Positions 15,603 through 23,953 of a stretch of 64,000 nt of DNA are shown here, piece after piece (the stretch's first letter is position 1; every line of letters starts with the position of its first letter). The notes beneath the pieces were generated by a model. That model made no database searches, was not told the origin of the DNA, and worked only from the letters and a program-made list of their open reading frames with translations. The stretch comes from Fictibacillus nanhaiensis. Lineage in GTDB: Bacteria; Bacillota; Bacilli; Bacillales; Fictibacillaceae. The position numbers were made by a program, and so were the translations under genes. The stretch lies in the NCBI GenBank assembly GCA_017052515.1, contig JAFHKR010000039.1:124001-188000 (forward strand), read 5' to 3'.

Positions 15603-16580
15603 ATGCCTTATTCACAGATAAAAAAATGGCGTGAAGATAAGTGGGAAGAACACCAATATTCATCACATGATTTAAATGTTTTTCATGATGAAGTGATGAA
15701 GTATGTCTTTGATGCTTCTCTACAAAAACATATTGCAGAATTTGGTCCTGTTCCTTGCCGATACGCATGGTTTGTGATGGGAAGTGCAGGTAGATTTGAA
15801 CAAGCGATCATCTCAGATCAAGATCATGGACTGATCTATGAGGAAAAAAGTGATGAAACGAAACGATATTTTCTTTCATTAGGAAAAGAGTTATCGGATG
15901 GTTTGAATGAAGTAGGTTATCCGTATTGCGATGGAAATGTGATGAGTTCTAATCCTGTATGGAGTAGATCTTTAATAGAGTGGGAAGAACAACTCTTAAA
16001 GTGGCTTACGGAAGAAAGCTTTGAGAGCATACGTTTTCTATTAATTTTTTATGATGCACGAGTGCTGATGGGTGAAGAAACTTATGGTAAAAACCTAAAA
16101 AAACTCATTCATGATTACGTGCAGAGGAATCCTCACCTTTTAGATCGGCTGTTAGAAAATACACAGCATTTTAAAAAAGCGGTAGGAATCTTCCATCAAT
16201 TTTTAACAGAATCGCATGGCTCGCATGCAGGAAGTATTGATCTGAAGCAATCGGGTTTCTTTCCTTATGTGAATAATGTCCGCTTGCTGGCTATGAAGGA
16301 GAGTCTTGAAGCTACATCCACCCTTACAAGACTGAATGAACTATCGAGCATGTCGAACTATAAAGAAAATCTTAGTTGGTGTGCGGATGAATTTGAGAAG
16401 CTACTTCAATACAGGTTGCAATATCATAAAAAAACTACAGAAAACTATGACGACATCCACTACTTAAATATTAAAGAACTTAACAAAAACGAAAGAAAAG
16501 ATATGAAGCATATCCTGCTGAACGGACAAAAGTTACAAAATTACACACAGTCGGTCATTAAGGGAACGATTGAAACATGA
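15603..16580 (+). CDS. DUF294 / GlnD-like nucleotidyltransferase
   Basis: A 325-residue protein of the DUF294 family. The nucleotidyltransferase motif is intact: GSAGRFEQ (60-67) followed by SDQDHGLIY (71-79), whose acidic residues would hold magnesium. The C-terminal half is the helical DUF294_C region. It has no CBS or cyclic-nucleotide domains, which many relatives carry. The fold is that of GlnD/adenylyltransferases that modify PII or glutamine synthetase. The ATG at 15603 is used because an earlier in-frame TTG lies inside the amt terminator. Its end overlaps the exonuclease gene by 4 nt. The amt neighbourhood suggests a nitrogen-linked role, by inference. Confidence 0.85.
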   Translation: MPYSQIKKWREDKWEEHQYSSHDLNVFHDEVMKYVFDASLQKHIAEFGPVPCRYAWFVMGSAGRFEQAIISDQDHGLIYEEKSDETKRYFLSLGKELSDGLNEVGYPYCDGNVMSSNPVWSRSLIEWEEQLLKWLTEESFESIRFLLIFYDARVLMGEETYGKNLKKLIHDYVQRNPHLLDRLLENTQHFKKAVGIFHQFLTESHGSHAGSIDLKQSGFFPYVNNVRLLAMKESLEATSTLTRLNELSSMSNYKENLSWCADEFEKLLQYRLQYHKKTTENYDDIHYLNIKELNKNERKDMKHILLNGQKLQNYTQSVIKGTIET

Positions 16581-17305
16581 GAGTGAATCCGCTTATTCAA
16601 TTTATGAAGCAAGTCCAGGGGAAGATAAATTCAAGTGTTTATGCGTCATTACAAGGACAATCAAGTCCTCAGCATGTTGCGTTTTTAAGGCAGCTTCAAA
16701 AGGAAATGAAAGTGGAGGAGAGTTTAACGATTCCTTTTGATGATTTGAATGTAGTCGTTTTCGATCTTGAAACTACTGGTTTTTTTCCTGAACAAGGTAA
16801 TCAGATTCTATCGATCGGTGCAGTGAAAGTAAAGGGTGGAGAGGTACAGTGTGAAGACACCTTTTATTCTCTTGCGCAATGCACAGGTGAACTTTCTCCT
16901 GAGATTAAAGAACTTACAGGAATAGACGATAGTGATCTTCAGCATGCACCTCCATTATCAAAAGTGCTAGTGGATTTTTATGAGTTTGCAAGAGGTCATG
17001 TTCTCGTGGCTCACCATGCGAGTCATGAGAAGAAGTTTCTTCAACACTATAATTGGAAACTATTTCGAAGTCAGTTCAAGCACCGTATAGTCGATACTTC
17101 ATTTTTACTAAAAATTGTTGAACCAGAATCTAATCTTGTTCGGTTAGAGGATTGTTGTGAACATTGCGATATACCAGTAACAGACCGCCATCATGCATTA
17201 GGAGATGCTAAGATGACGGCAGAGCTTTGGAGTGTTTATGTAGCTCGTGTTCAGGAATTAGGATTGAAAAATTTACGAGAGCTCTATGAGCGACTCTCTA
17301 GATAA
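16577..17305 (+). CDS. DnaQ-like DEDDh 3'-5' exonuclease
   Basis: A 242-residue protein. ExoI motif VVFDLETTGFF holds D63 and E65; ExoII is near HVLVAHHASHEKKFL; ExoIII reads DRHHALGDAKMTAEL with the His and Asp of DEDDh enzymes. Residues 1-50 are an extra N-terminal helical segment. Homologues trim DNA or RNA 3' ends. ATGA overlap with the DUF294 gene shows tight coupling, a pairing also seen in other bacteria. It ends at a terminator shared with convergent tnrA. Confidence 0.88.
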   Translation: MRVNPLIQFMKQVQGKINSSVYASLQGQSSPQHVAFLRQLQKEMKVEESLTIPFDDLNVVVFDLETTGFFPEQGNQILSIGAVKVKGGEVQCEDTFYSLAQCTGELSPEIKELTGIDDSDLQHAPPLSKVLVDFYEFARGHVLVAHHASHEKKFLQHYNWKLFRSQFKHRIVDTSFLLKIVEPESNLVRLEDCCEHCDIPVTDRHHALGDAKMTAELWSVYVARVQELGLKNLRELYERLSR

Positions 17306-17344
17306 ACAGCTGGCACCATGTAGTGGAGAGCCAGCTGTTTTTTA
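17304..17344. terminator. bidirectional terminator between exonuclease gene and tnrA
   Basis: AAACAGCTGGC (17304-17314) pairs with GCCAGCTGTTT (17330-17340), with T residues on the plus side and A residues giving a U tract in the minus direction. Confidence 0.85.
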
Positions 17345-17656
17345 ATTTCTCATATTAAATTGGGCGTTTATCTGTCCGCGTATCATTTTATTACGTTCGT
17401 CGCGCTTCTGATTTTTCGTAAGTTCCTTTTTGATCTCGTATGTTTGGACACCATCTTCAATTTGATCAGCGATTTCCATAAGACGTTCTACATCTGAAAA
17501 AGAGTACTTGCGTGTTCCTTTGCCTGTTCGTTCAGGGAAGATAAGTTTCCTCTCTTCATAGTAGCGAATCTTACGTTCGGAAAGTCCTGTGAGCTCACTG
17601 ATAATACCGATGGACATGACTTTCTTATCTTTATAAGACAATTTATCAACAGACAT
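17342..17656 (-). CDS. tnrA: nitrogen regulator TnrA (MerR family)
   Basis: A 104-residue MerR-type regulator closely resembling B. subtilis TnrA (about 110 residues). The N terminus has [19 protein letters not shown], then [18 protein letters not shown] (recognition helix and wing), [17 protein letters not shown], and a C-terminal GQINAQF segment. In TnrA this C-terminal region contacts feedback-inhibited glutamine synthetase. GlnR would be longer, with a different tail. TnrA activates ammonium and other nitrogen uptake genes under limitation. A SD (AGGAGGATCG) precedes the ATG. Its promoter carries a TnrA box, consistent with autoactivation, and the neighbouring amt carries another. Confidence 0.95.
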   Translation of the reverse strand: MSVDKLSYKDKKVMSIGIISELTGLSERKIRYYEERKLIFPERTGKGTRKYSFSDVERLMEIADQIEDGVQTYEIKKELTKNQKRDERNKMIRGQINAQFNMRN

Positions 17657-17726
17657 GACGATCCTCCTAGTTTAAGAAGTTTGAACCGAACAATTCTAAA
17701 TATTGTTATTTATTATATCACAATGA

Positions 17727-17743
17727 TGTAAGGTTTTCTTACA
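17727..17743 (-). promoter_or_regulatory. TnrA box of the tnrA promoter
   Basis: TGTAAGGTTTTCTTACA, a perfect inverted repeat TGTAAG-N5-CTTACA that departs from the TnrA consensus at one position. On the minus strand a TAGAAT -10 lies at 17698-17693, placing the box centre 49 bp before the expected start, exactly as at amt. It could also affect the divergent NRAMP-like gene. Confidence 0.88.
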
Positions 17744-17922
17744 TATATTTATTCCACTGCCATTTTGTTTGTGAAAACAATTTTTGTTAGATCGTTTTTA
17801 GTAGAATGGTATCGGTAAATAGATAGGTATAAATGAAGTTGAAAAAATATTCAGACATATGACATAATAAGCAGATGTTCTATTGAAAGCGTTTTACTTT
17901 TTGGAGAAGGAGGAGCTGAATA

Positions 17923-19227
17923 TTGAACAATGAATTGAATTTAAATAATGAACGTACAACTGCTGCTGAAGTGGGTAACAATCCTATACCGCCTCAAACA
18001 ATGGGTCAAAAATTAAAAATGATCGGTCCAGGTTTTGTAGTAGCGGCAACTGGTGTAGGTACAGCAGATCTAGTAACTGCCATTGTAATCGGTACCTCAT
18101 TCGGAATGACTTTTGTATGGGCGATCGTGATTGGTTCAATTTTAAAGTATTTCCTGAACGAGGGAGTGGGCCGCTGGTACCTCGCGACAGGGCAAACGAT
18201 TCTACAAGGTTGGCATTCACTCGGAAAATGGGCGACTGGGTATTTTGGTGTCTATTCGGTCATCTGGGGTTACATTTACGGTGCTACTGCAGCTATGACG
18301 TGTGGATTAGGGATGCATGCGATGCTTCCTATCATGCCGATATGGGCTTGGGCAATCATTCATTCTTTATTAGGTTTTGCACTTGTTTGGACGGGGCGTT
18401 ATTTGCTCTTTGAAAGAATAATGACAGTATTGATCGGTGTTATGTTTATTACGATTATTGGTACATCATTGCTCTTTTTACCTACGATCGGAGAATTTGC
18501 AGGTGGATTCATACCCAAAATGCCAGACGGGTCACTCATGTTAGCACTCGGATTAATAGGAGGTGTCGGTGGCACGATTACTATGGCATCTTATGGCTAC
18601 TGGCTGCGAGAAAAGAATTGGAAAGGAAAAGAATTTGTACCCATTATGAGACTTGATACGAAAGCAGCGTATGTCATAACAGGTCTATTCACGATGGCTG
18701 CACTCGTAATCGGAGCAAAGTTCTTATTTGGAACAGATGTAAAGTTAGAAGGAGACCAAGGTCTTCTAAATCTTGCTGAACTTTTAGGCGAAGAATTCGG
18801 AACACCGTTACGTTGGTTATTCTTAATCGCGTTCTGGTCGGCTGCTTTCACTTCACTTCTTGGCGTTTGGAACGGAGTGCCGTATCTATTTGCGGATTTT
18901 TTAAGAACCATCAAGACAAAGAAAGAGGACTTACATTCAGTTAAGCCAGTTACAGAAAAAGATAAGTCGTATCGTGCTTATTTAGCATGGCTGACATTCC
19001 CGCCGATGCTGATCTTCTTTTTTGGAAAGCCGGTTCAGCTGATCATTATATATGGTGTGTTAGGTGCATTGTTCATGCCATTTCTTGCAATCTCACTCAT
19101 TATCTTATTGAATTCTAAAAAAGTGGATGCGGAATATCGCAACAAATGGTTAACCAACGCCGTTTTGATCGGGTGTCTCCTTATGTTTGCCTTTTTAGGG
19201 ATCAACGAGTTGCAAAAACTTTTTTAA
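17923..19227 (+). CDS. NRAMP-family transporter, atypical
   Basis: A 434-residue protein with about 11 membrane helices and the NRAMP-like start KMIGPGFVVAATGVGTADLVTA. True Mn/Fe importers have DPGN in helix 1 and MPH in helix 6. Here the corresponding positions read GVGTADL and TMASYGYWLRE, so the canonical transition-metal ligands are missing. This resembles outlying NRAMP branches (Mg-type or still unassigned). A TTG start is used: AGGAGG at 17908-17913 is 9 nt upstream and the ATG at 17930 is out of frame. Divergent from tnrA; terminator follows. Confidence 0.85.
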   Translation: MNNELNLNNERTTAAEVGNNPIPPQTMGQKLKMIGPGFVVAATGVGTADLVTAIVIGTSFGMTFVWAIVIGSILKYFLNEGVGRWYLATGQTILQGWHSLGKWATGYFGVYSVIWGYIYGATAAMTCGLGMHAMLPIMPIWAWAIIHSLLGFALVWTGRYLLFERIMTVLIGVMFITIIGTSLLFLPTIGEFAGGFIPKMPDGSLMLALGLIGGVGGTITMASYGYWLREKNWKGKEFVPIMRLDTKAAYVITGLFTMAALVIGAKFLFGTDVKLEGDQGLLNLAELLGEEFGTPLRWLFLIAFWSAAFTSLLGVWNGVPYLFADFLRTIKTKKEDLHSVKPVTEKDKSYRAYLAWLTFPPMLIFFFGKPVQLIIIYGVLGALFMPFLAISLIILLNSKKVDAEYRNKWLTNAVLIGCLLMFAFLGINELQKLF

Positions 19228-19248
19228 TGAATATGTGTTTAAGTACCA

Positions 19249-19275
19249 AAGCCCATTATAATAGTGGGCTTTTTA
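19249..19275 (+). terminator. terminator of the NRAMP-like gene
   Basis: AAGCCCA (19249-19255) pairs with TGGGCTT (19265-19271), then TTTT. Confidence 0.85.
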
Positions 19276-19420
19276 CTATTTTATTCACACTATTCATTTG
19301 GTAGTGTGATAAATCATTCAAAGGGTTTGAAAAAACGAAAAAGTGAAGGGAATCTGGTTTAGTTATAGAAGATTTAATACAAAGAAGCTTAATATATAAA
19401 AGACAAAAAAGGAGCTAATT

Positions 19421-19843
19421 ATGTACGAGCAAAAGACAAAAGAAACCGATCAGAGTGTTGTAGAGTTTATTGAGAATGTTGAAAGTCCAAAAAAGAGAGA
19501 TGATGCTTATAAGCTGCTGGATATCTTTTCAGAAACGACTGGATTTGAAGCGAAGATGTGGGGACCAAGTATTATTGGATTCGGCTCGTATCATTACAAA
19601 TACAAGACAGGACATGAAGGGGATGCACCACTTGTTGGCTTCTCGCCAAGAAAATCGAAGATCAGTCTGTATTTTGCACCAGGGGATCCCACTCGTGATG
19701 ATTTGCTTCAGAACTTCGGTAAACATACAACAGGTGCTGCTTGTGTATATATAAATAAATTAGCTGATATAGATGAAGATGTTTTAAAAAAATTGATCAT
19801 TAATTCGGTTGCATTCTTGTTAAAAACGTATCCTCAAGAGTAG
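19421..19843 (+). CDS. DUF1801 domain protein
   Basis: A 140-residue protein of the DUF1801 (YdhG-like) fold: an N-terminal helix with VVEFIENVESPKKRDDA, the conserved MWGPSIIGFGSYHYKYKTG, and GFSPRKSKISLYFAPG. Function is not known for this common family. AAAGGAG lies 6 nt before the ATG. Confidence 0.85.
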   Translation: MYEQKTKETDQSVVEFIENVESPKKRDDAYKLLDIFSETTGFEAKMWGPSIIGFGSYHYKYKTGHEGDAPLVGFSPRKSKISLYFAPGDPTRDDLLQNFGKHTTGAACVYINKLADIDEDVLKKLIINSVAFLLKTYPQE

Positions 19844-19889
19844 TTATCTTTACAGAGGAATAATTGTGTGAGTGCTCTCGTAGCCGATT

Positions 19890-19996
19890 ATGAAAAAAGG
19901 CAGAGGACCAAATAAAAGTGGAATGGCGATTGGAATTGCCATCGGTGTAGCAATCGGCATGGCACTGCATTAGGAATTGCTTTTGGATCAAAATAG
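19890..19996 (+). pseudogene. small glycine-zipper protein, frameshifted
   Basis: The ATG at 19890 gives MKKGRGPNKSGMAIGIAIGV and then AIGMALH before a stop at 19971. Adding one base at about 19966 restores a frame reading ALGIAFGSK with a stop at 19994. Short alternating Gly/Ile/Ala membrane proteins of this kind are frequent in Bacillaceae, so a one-base deletion in an intact 35-residue gene is the simplest reading. No good SD is seen, which fits decay. The alternative is a genuine 27-residue peptide. Confidence 0.5.
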
Positions 19997-20007
19997 GATA
20001 GTTGAAA

Positions 20008-20036
20008 AAGGAGCCCAACATTGGACTCCTTCTTTT
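20008..20036. terminator. bidirectional hairpin between convergent small genes
   Basis: AAGGAG (20008-20013) and CTCCTT (20026-20031) enclose an inner CCA/TGG pair, with T residues after it on the plus side and A residues before it. Confidence 0.75.
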
Positions 20037-20038
20037 AA

Positions 20039-20152
20039 TTAATGTTTTTTATGACAGCCGCAGCTTCTCTTCTTCTTTTTCTTACAACGCTTACATTTTA
20101 GATAGATATAGCTTGAAGAAGACTCACATTTATCTTTTTTCCAAGAACCCAT
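20039..20152 (-). CDS. small Cys/Lys-rich protein
   Basis: A 37-residue frame starting MGSWKKDKCESSSSYIYLKC and ending KKRSCGCHKKH, with five Cys. GGGGTGA lies 6 nt before the ATG, good evidence that it is translated. Small Cys- and Lys-rich proteins of this size are often spore-associated in Bacillus, but that is inference; I do not recognise the family. It is convergent with the glycine-zipper remnant. Confidence 0.6.
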   Translation of the reverse strand: MGSWKKDKCESSSSYIYLKCKRCKKKKKRSCGCHKKH

Positions 20153-20281
20153 TTAAATCACCCCATTATTTTCACAACACCTTTGTTTGGTGCTGGTAAT
20201 ACAATATATGCAAGATGAGGACAAGTTGATTAGACATCATGACAAGTGAAAACGCACATTTTTTAAAGATTTAACAATATA

Positions 20282-20297
20282 ATGTTTTGTAAAACAT
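20282..20297. promoter_or_regulatory. palindrome at the pepT promoter
   Basis: ATGTTTT-GT-AAAACAT is a perfect 7+2+7 palindrome. It overlaps the end of a TATAAT (20278-20283) and the expected start of transcription of pepT, a repressor-like position. Confidence 0.45.
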
Positions 20298-20334
20298 GCT
20301 ATCATAAAGCAAAACACTAGGAGTTGATTGAAAA

Positions 20335-21567
20335 TTGAAACAGGAAATTATGAATCGGTTTATTACATACGTAAAAGTAGATACACAATCTGATGGTAGC
20401 AGTGACACGACTCCATCAACAGAGGGTCAGTGGACGCTGGCAAACATGCTAGTTGAAGAATTGAAAGGAATTGGTATGCAAGAAGTAACTGTAGACGAAA
20501 ACGGATATGTCATGGCGACTTTACTATCCAATTCGGATAAAGAAATTCCGGTCATTGGTTTTCTTGCACATGTGGATACAGCTACTGATTTTACAGGAAC
20601 GAACGTTAAACCGCAGATCGTTGAAAACTATGACGGAGAAACGATTATCTTAAACAAAGACTTACATATCGAATTGTCTCCAAGGGACTTTCCTAGTTTA
20701 CAAGATTATAAGGGACATACTTTGATTACAACGGACGGAACAACATTACTTGGTGCCGATAATAAGGCAGGTATCGCTGAGATCATGACGGCGATGAAGT
20801 ATTTGATTGATCATCCTGAGATTAAGCATGGAAAGATCAGAGTGGCTTTCACTCCCGATGAAGAGATCGGACGCGGACCTCATAAGTTTGATGTGGCAGC
20901 GTTTGGAGCAAAGTATGCTTATACCATGGATGGCGGTCCTTTAGGTGAATTAGAGTATGAGAGCTTTAACGCTGCCAGTGCTCGAATTCGTATTTTAGGA
21001 AAGAACATCCATCCTGGATCTGCAAAGAATAAGATGGTTAACGCTGCGAAAATTGCGATGGAATTGAACGGAAAGCTACCTGTTGAAGAATCACCTGAGC
21101 ATACAGTAGGCTATGAAGGTTTCTATCATTTAACGGGTCTAAGGGGTGACGTAGAACAAACGGATATGTCATATATCATTCGCGACCATGACAAAGAACT
21201 TTTCCAAAGAAGGAAAGATAGAATACAAGAGATTGTGGATGAACTGCGTGAAAAGTATGGACAAGACAAGATTCAATTACAGATGAACGATACGTACTAC
21301 AATATGAAAGAAAAGATCGAACCCGTAAGAGAGATTGTTGATCTTGCTTCTCAAGCGATGAAAAAACTAAATATCGAACCGAACATCAAACCAATCCGCG
21401 GGGGGACAGACGGATCTCAACTATCATTTATGGGCCTTCCGACTCCAAATATCTTTACGGGTGGAGAAAACTACCATGGTCGTCACGAATATATATCGGT
21501 TGATAATATGGTCAAAGCGACTCACGTCATCATTGAACTCGTGCAGTTGTTTGAACAGAAAGCATAA
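20335..21567 (+). CDS. pepT: peptidase T (tripeptide aminopeptidase)
   Basis: A 410-residue M20B metallopeptidase that removes the N-terminal residue of tripeptides in the cytoplasm. Visible are [12 protein letters not shown] (first metal His/Asp), [16 protein letters not shown] (bridging Asp), [15 protein letters not shown] (catalytic and metal Glu), [14 protein letters not shown] and the C-terminal [13 protein letters not shown]. The lid domain with [12 protein letters not shown] is intact. The start is TTG at 20335 with AGGAG 11 nt before; length matches the family. A terminator follows, so it is a single-gene unit. Confidence 0.96.
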   Translation: MKQEIMNRFITYVKVDTQSDGSSDTTPSTEGQWTLANMLVEELKGIGMQEVTVDENGYVMATLLSNSDKEIPVIGFLAHVDTATDFTGTNVKPQIVENYDGETIILNKDLHIELSPRDFPSLQDYKGHTLITTDGTTLLGADNKAGIAEIMTAMKYLIDHPEIKHGKIRVAFTPDEEIGRGPHKFDVAAFGAKYAYTMDGGPLGELEYESFNAASARIRILGKNIHPGSAKNKMVNAAKIAMELNGKLPVEESPEHTVGYEGFYHLTGLRGDVEQTDMSYIIRDHDKELFQRRKDRIQEIVDELREKYGQDKIQLQMNDTYYNMKEKIEPVREIVDLASQAMKKLNIEPNIKPIRGGTDGSQLSFMGLPTPNIFTGGENYHGRHEYISVDNMVKATHVIIELVQLFEQKA

Positions 21568-21572
21568 CCTAT

Positions 21573-21605
21573 AAGCTAACCAATCGTGTTTGGTTAGCTT
21601 TTATC
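21573..21605 (+). terminator. terminator of pepT
   Basis: AAGCTAACCA (21573-21582) pairs with TTGGTTAGCTT (21590-21600), followed by TTAT. Confidence 0.85.
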
Positions 21606-21626
21606 TTTCACAAGGGGGGGATAAAG

Positions 21627-21989
21627 ATGTTAGCGCAAGGTGTTGTCATTCATGAAGGCCAGATACTATTAGTACAGCAAAAAGTGAAACGTGGAGACAT
21701 CGTATGGAATTTTCCAGGTGGCGGAGTAGAGGAAGGGGAAAACTTTGAACAAGCATGTATACGAGAAGTGTTGGAAGAAACAGGCTATACCGTAAAAATA
21801 ATAAAACCTGTGACAAAGAGTAAAGAAAAACAAACATTTCTTTGTGAGCTCATTTCAGGAACACTTACCATCGAGGACGATGAAGATATTCTTGATGTAC
21901 GCTGGATTGATTTGAATGATGAAAGATATTTCGATGATGTATCAAAACCTGTAGTTGAAATGGTGTTAAAGATGATGGAGGTTGTGTAA
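21627..21989 (+). CDS. NUDIX hydrolase
   Basis: A 120-residue minimal Nudix protein. The full box GGGVEEGENFEQACIREVLEE continuing TGY spans about residues 31-54. AAGGGGGGGATAAAG precedes the ATG. It hydrolyses a nucleoside-diphosphate-X compound; a MutT-like or ADP-sugar substrate cannot be chosen from sequence. Its stop abuts the ATG of a second Nudix gene (TAAATG), so the two are certainly co-transcribed. Confidence 0.9.
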   Translation: MLAQGVVIHEGQILLVQQKVKRGDIVWNFPGGGVEEGENFEQACIREVLEETGYTVKIIKPVTKSKEKQTFLCELISGTLTIEDDEDILDVRWIDLNDERYFDDVSKPVVEMVLKMMEVV

Positions 21990-22469
21990 ATGAGCTATCC
22001 CATTCGTGTTAGGGCAGGTGCTTTGATCATTGAGAACGATGCTATTCTGTTAATTGAGTTTCATGATGAGAACGGTCTTCATTACAACTTACCATCAGGT
22101 GGTGTTGAACCAAATGAATCTGTTAAAGAAGCTGCAAAACGTGAAGCAAGAGAAGAGGCATCAATCGAAGTAAATGTCGGTGCACTCGCATTCACCTATG
22201 AGTATGCCCCACATCTGACGGAAAATAGATACGGAACAACACCTTCATTAGGACTCATGTTTGAATGCTCACGTATAGAAGACTCCCAACCTAAATTGCC
22301 GGATAATCCAGATCCTAACCAAACTGGTGTAAAATGGATTTCCCTTAAGGATTTAGAACAAATCACGTTGTACCCCAAAATACAAAGACATATAAAAGCG
22401 TATATAGATCAGAAACAGTACAATGCTTTTATTGAAGAACATACTCTGGAGAAATACGAAAAGGTATGA
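21990..22469 (+). CDS. NUDIX hydrolase
   Basis: A 159-residue Nudix protein. The box runs SGGVEPNESVKEAAKREARE followed by EASI (about residues 35-58); the last box Gly is replaced by Ala-Ser, a tolerated change. It lacks clear similarity to the upstream Nudix protein outside the box, so this is not a simple tandem duplication. Substrate unknown. Confidence 0.9.
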   Translation: MSYPIRVRAGALIIENDAILLIEFHDENGLHYNLPSGGVEPNESVKEAAKREAREEASIEVNVGALAFTYEYAPHLTENRYGTTPSLGLMFECSRIEDSQPKLPDNPDPNQTGVKWISLKDLEQITLYPKIQRHIKAYIDQKQYNAFIEEHTLEKYEKV

Positions 22470-22587
22470 TAAACACATTTATAAAATTCTGAAAAAAGCT
22501 GTCATTGTAATCAAAAAATCTTTATACTAATACATATATAAATAAACTAATCAGTCGTTTTTATTAATTAATTTTAGGAGGATTCAC

Positions 22588-23856
22588 ATGGAGTCTTATT
22601 TTTTTGAACGTAATCGTAGCCGCTTAAAAGAATTGGTGCCCGATGAATCATTAACGATTCTTTTTGCAGGAAAAGCTCCGCAAAAATCAGCAGATGAACA
22701 ATACCCATTCACGCCTAACCGTAATTTTTATTATCTATCAGGGATTTCGGAACAGAACGTGATCCTCGTGCTAAAAAAGAGCGGTGATAAATTTGAAGAA
22801 ACACTTTTTATCGAAAAAGCTGATCCAGTCATGGAAAAGTGGGTCGGGAAAACCGTGTCTAAAGAGGAAGCAGAACATCAATCTGGGATAAAAGATATCA
22901 AATATGTGGATAGCTTTGAGTCGTTTGTTGCTAGTCAATTCTTTACAAATCAAGCTCAACATGTATGTTTAGATCTAGAACGCCGTGGGTGGACAGGTGC
23001 CCCATCTGAAACATCACAATTCGCAAAGCATATTCGAGAACATTATCCGCATGTGACGATCCATAACGTATATCATCAGATCACTGAACTACGTGTATTT
23101 AAAACGACAGAAGAGATTCAAAAGATTAAAGAAGCGATCTCTATTACGAAAGAAGGAATCTATAATGTGCTGAAACACGCGAAAGCTGGAATGAAAGAAA
23201 ATCAGCTCGAAGCACATTTTGACTTTACTTTAAAATCAAACGGTGTGCGTGATTTCGCGTTCAAGACGATAACGGCTAGTGGAAAAAATGCTACGATTCT
23301 TCATTATGAGCATAATAGCGCACAAACGAATCCCGGTGAACTCGTTCTTCTCGATCTAGGAGCACAAAAGGATTATTACAACGCCGATATCAGCTACACG
23401 TTTCCAGTAGATGGGAAGTTCACAGAGCGTCAGAAAGTTCTCTATAACATCGTTCTTAAAGCGCTAAAAGAAACGACGGCTATTATTAAACCAGGTCTTG
23501 CATTTGCAGAGCTCAATATTCATACGAAAAAAGTGTTAGCAGAAGAATGCAGACGTATTGGTTTGATTCAAAATGATGATGAGATCTCTAACTATTATTA
23601 TCATGGTGTGAGCCATTTCCTTGGACTTGATACACATGATGTTGGTTCGTACAAAGATCGCATCTTAGAGCCTGGAATGGTCATAACGATAGAGCCTGGA
23701 CTTTATATCGAGGAAGAAGCAATCGGCATTCGAATTGAAGATGACATCTTAGTAACAGAAGATGGATTCGAGAACTTATCTAAAGATATTTTCCGTGAGG
23801 TAGAAGAGATTGAGGCATTTATGGCTACTCAAGGTGCTCATGCTTTAAAAGCTTGA
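22588..23856 (+). CDS. Xaa-Pro aminopeptidase (M24B)
   Basis: A 422-residue protein with an N-terminal AMP_N domain (FFERNRSRLKELVPDES, PFTPNRNFYYLSGI) and a C-terminal pita-bread metallopeptidase. The dinuclear metal ligands are recognisable in LLDLGAQKDYYNADISYTF (two Asp), YYHGVSHFLGLDTHDVG (His), ITIEPGLYIE and GIRIEDDILVT (two Glu). It frees N-terminal residues preceding proline. AGGAGG is 7 nt before the ATG. Monocistronic; terminator follows. Confidence 0.94.
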   Translation: MESYFFERNRSRLKELVPDESLTILFAGKAPQKSADEQYPFTPNRNFYYLSGISEQNVILVLKKSGDKFEETLFIEKADPVMEKWVGKTVSKEEAEHQSGIKDIKYVDSFESFVASQFFTNQAQHVCLDLERRGWTGAPSETSQFAKHIREHYPHVTIHNVYHQITELRVFKTTEEIQKIKEAISITKEGIYNVLKHAKAGMKENQLEAHFDFTLKSNGVRDFAFKTITASGKNATILHYEHNSAQTNPGELVLLDLGAQKDYYNADISYTFPVDGKFTERQKVLYNIVLKALKETTAIIKPGLAFAELNIHTKKVLAEECRRIGLIQNDDEISNYYYHGVSHFLGLDTHDVGSYKDRILEPGMVITIEPGLYIEEEAIGIRIEDDILVTEDGFENLSKDIFREVEEIEAFMATQGAHALKA

Positions 23857-23879
23857 TCATTAATCGTTTAATTAGAAAT

Positions 23880-23912
23880 AAGAGGTCCCATATTAAAGGG
23901 CCTCTTTTTTGT
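23880..23912 (+). terminator. terminator of the Xaa-Pro aminopeptidase gene
   Basis: AAGAGG and CCC (23880-23889) pair with GGG and CCTCTT (23898-23906), followed by T residues. Confidence 0.85.
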
Positions 23913-23953
23913 CGTTTTAGAGAGCGTAGTGTGATTTGCATAGATTAACTCTT

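Noticed and set aside
17883-17897. cre site (TTGAAAGCGTTTTAC) before the NRAMP-like gene
   Set aside because: It lacks the conserved C near the 3' end of the cre consensus and no other CcpA evidence is present; kept only as a weak resemblance.
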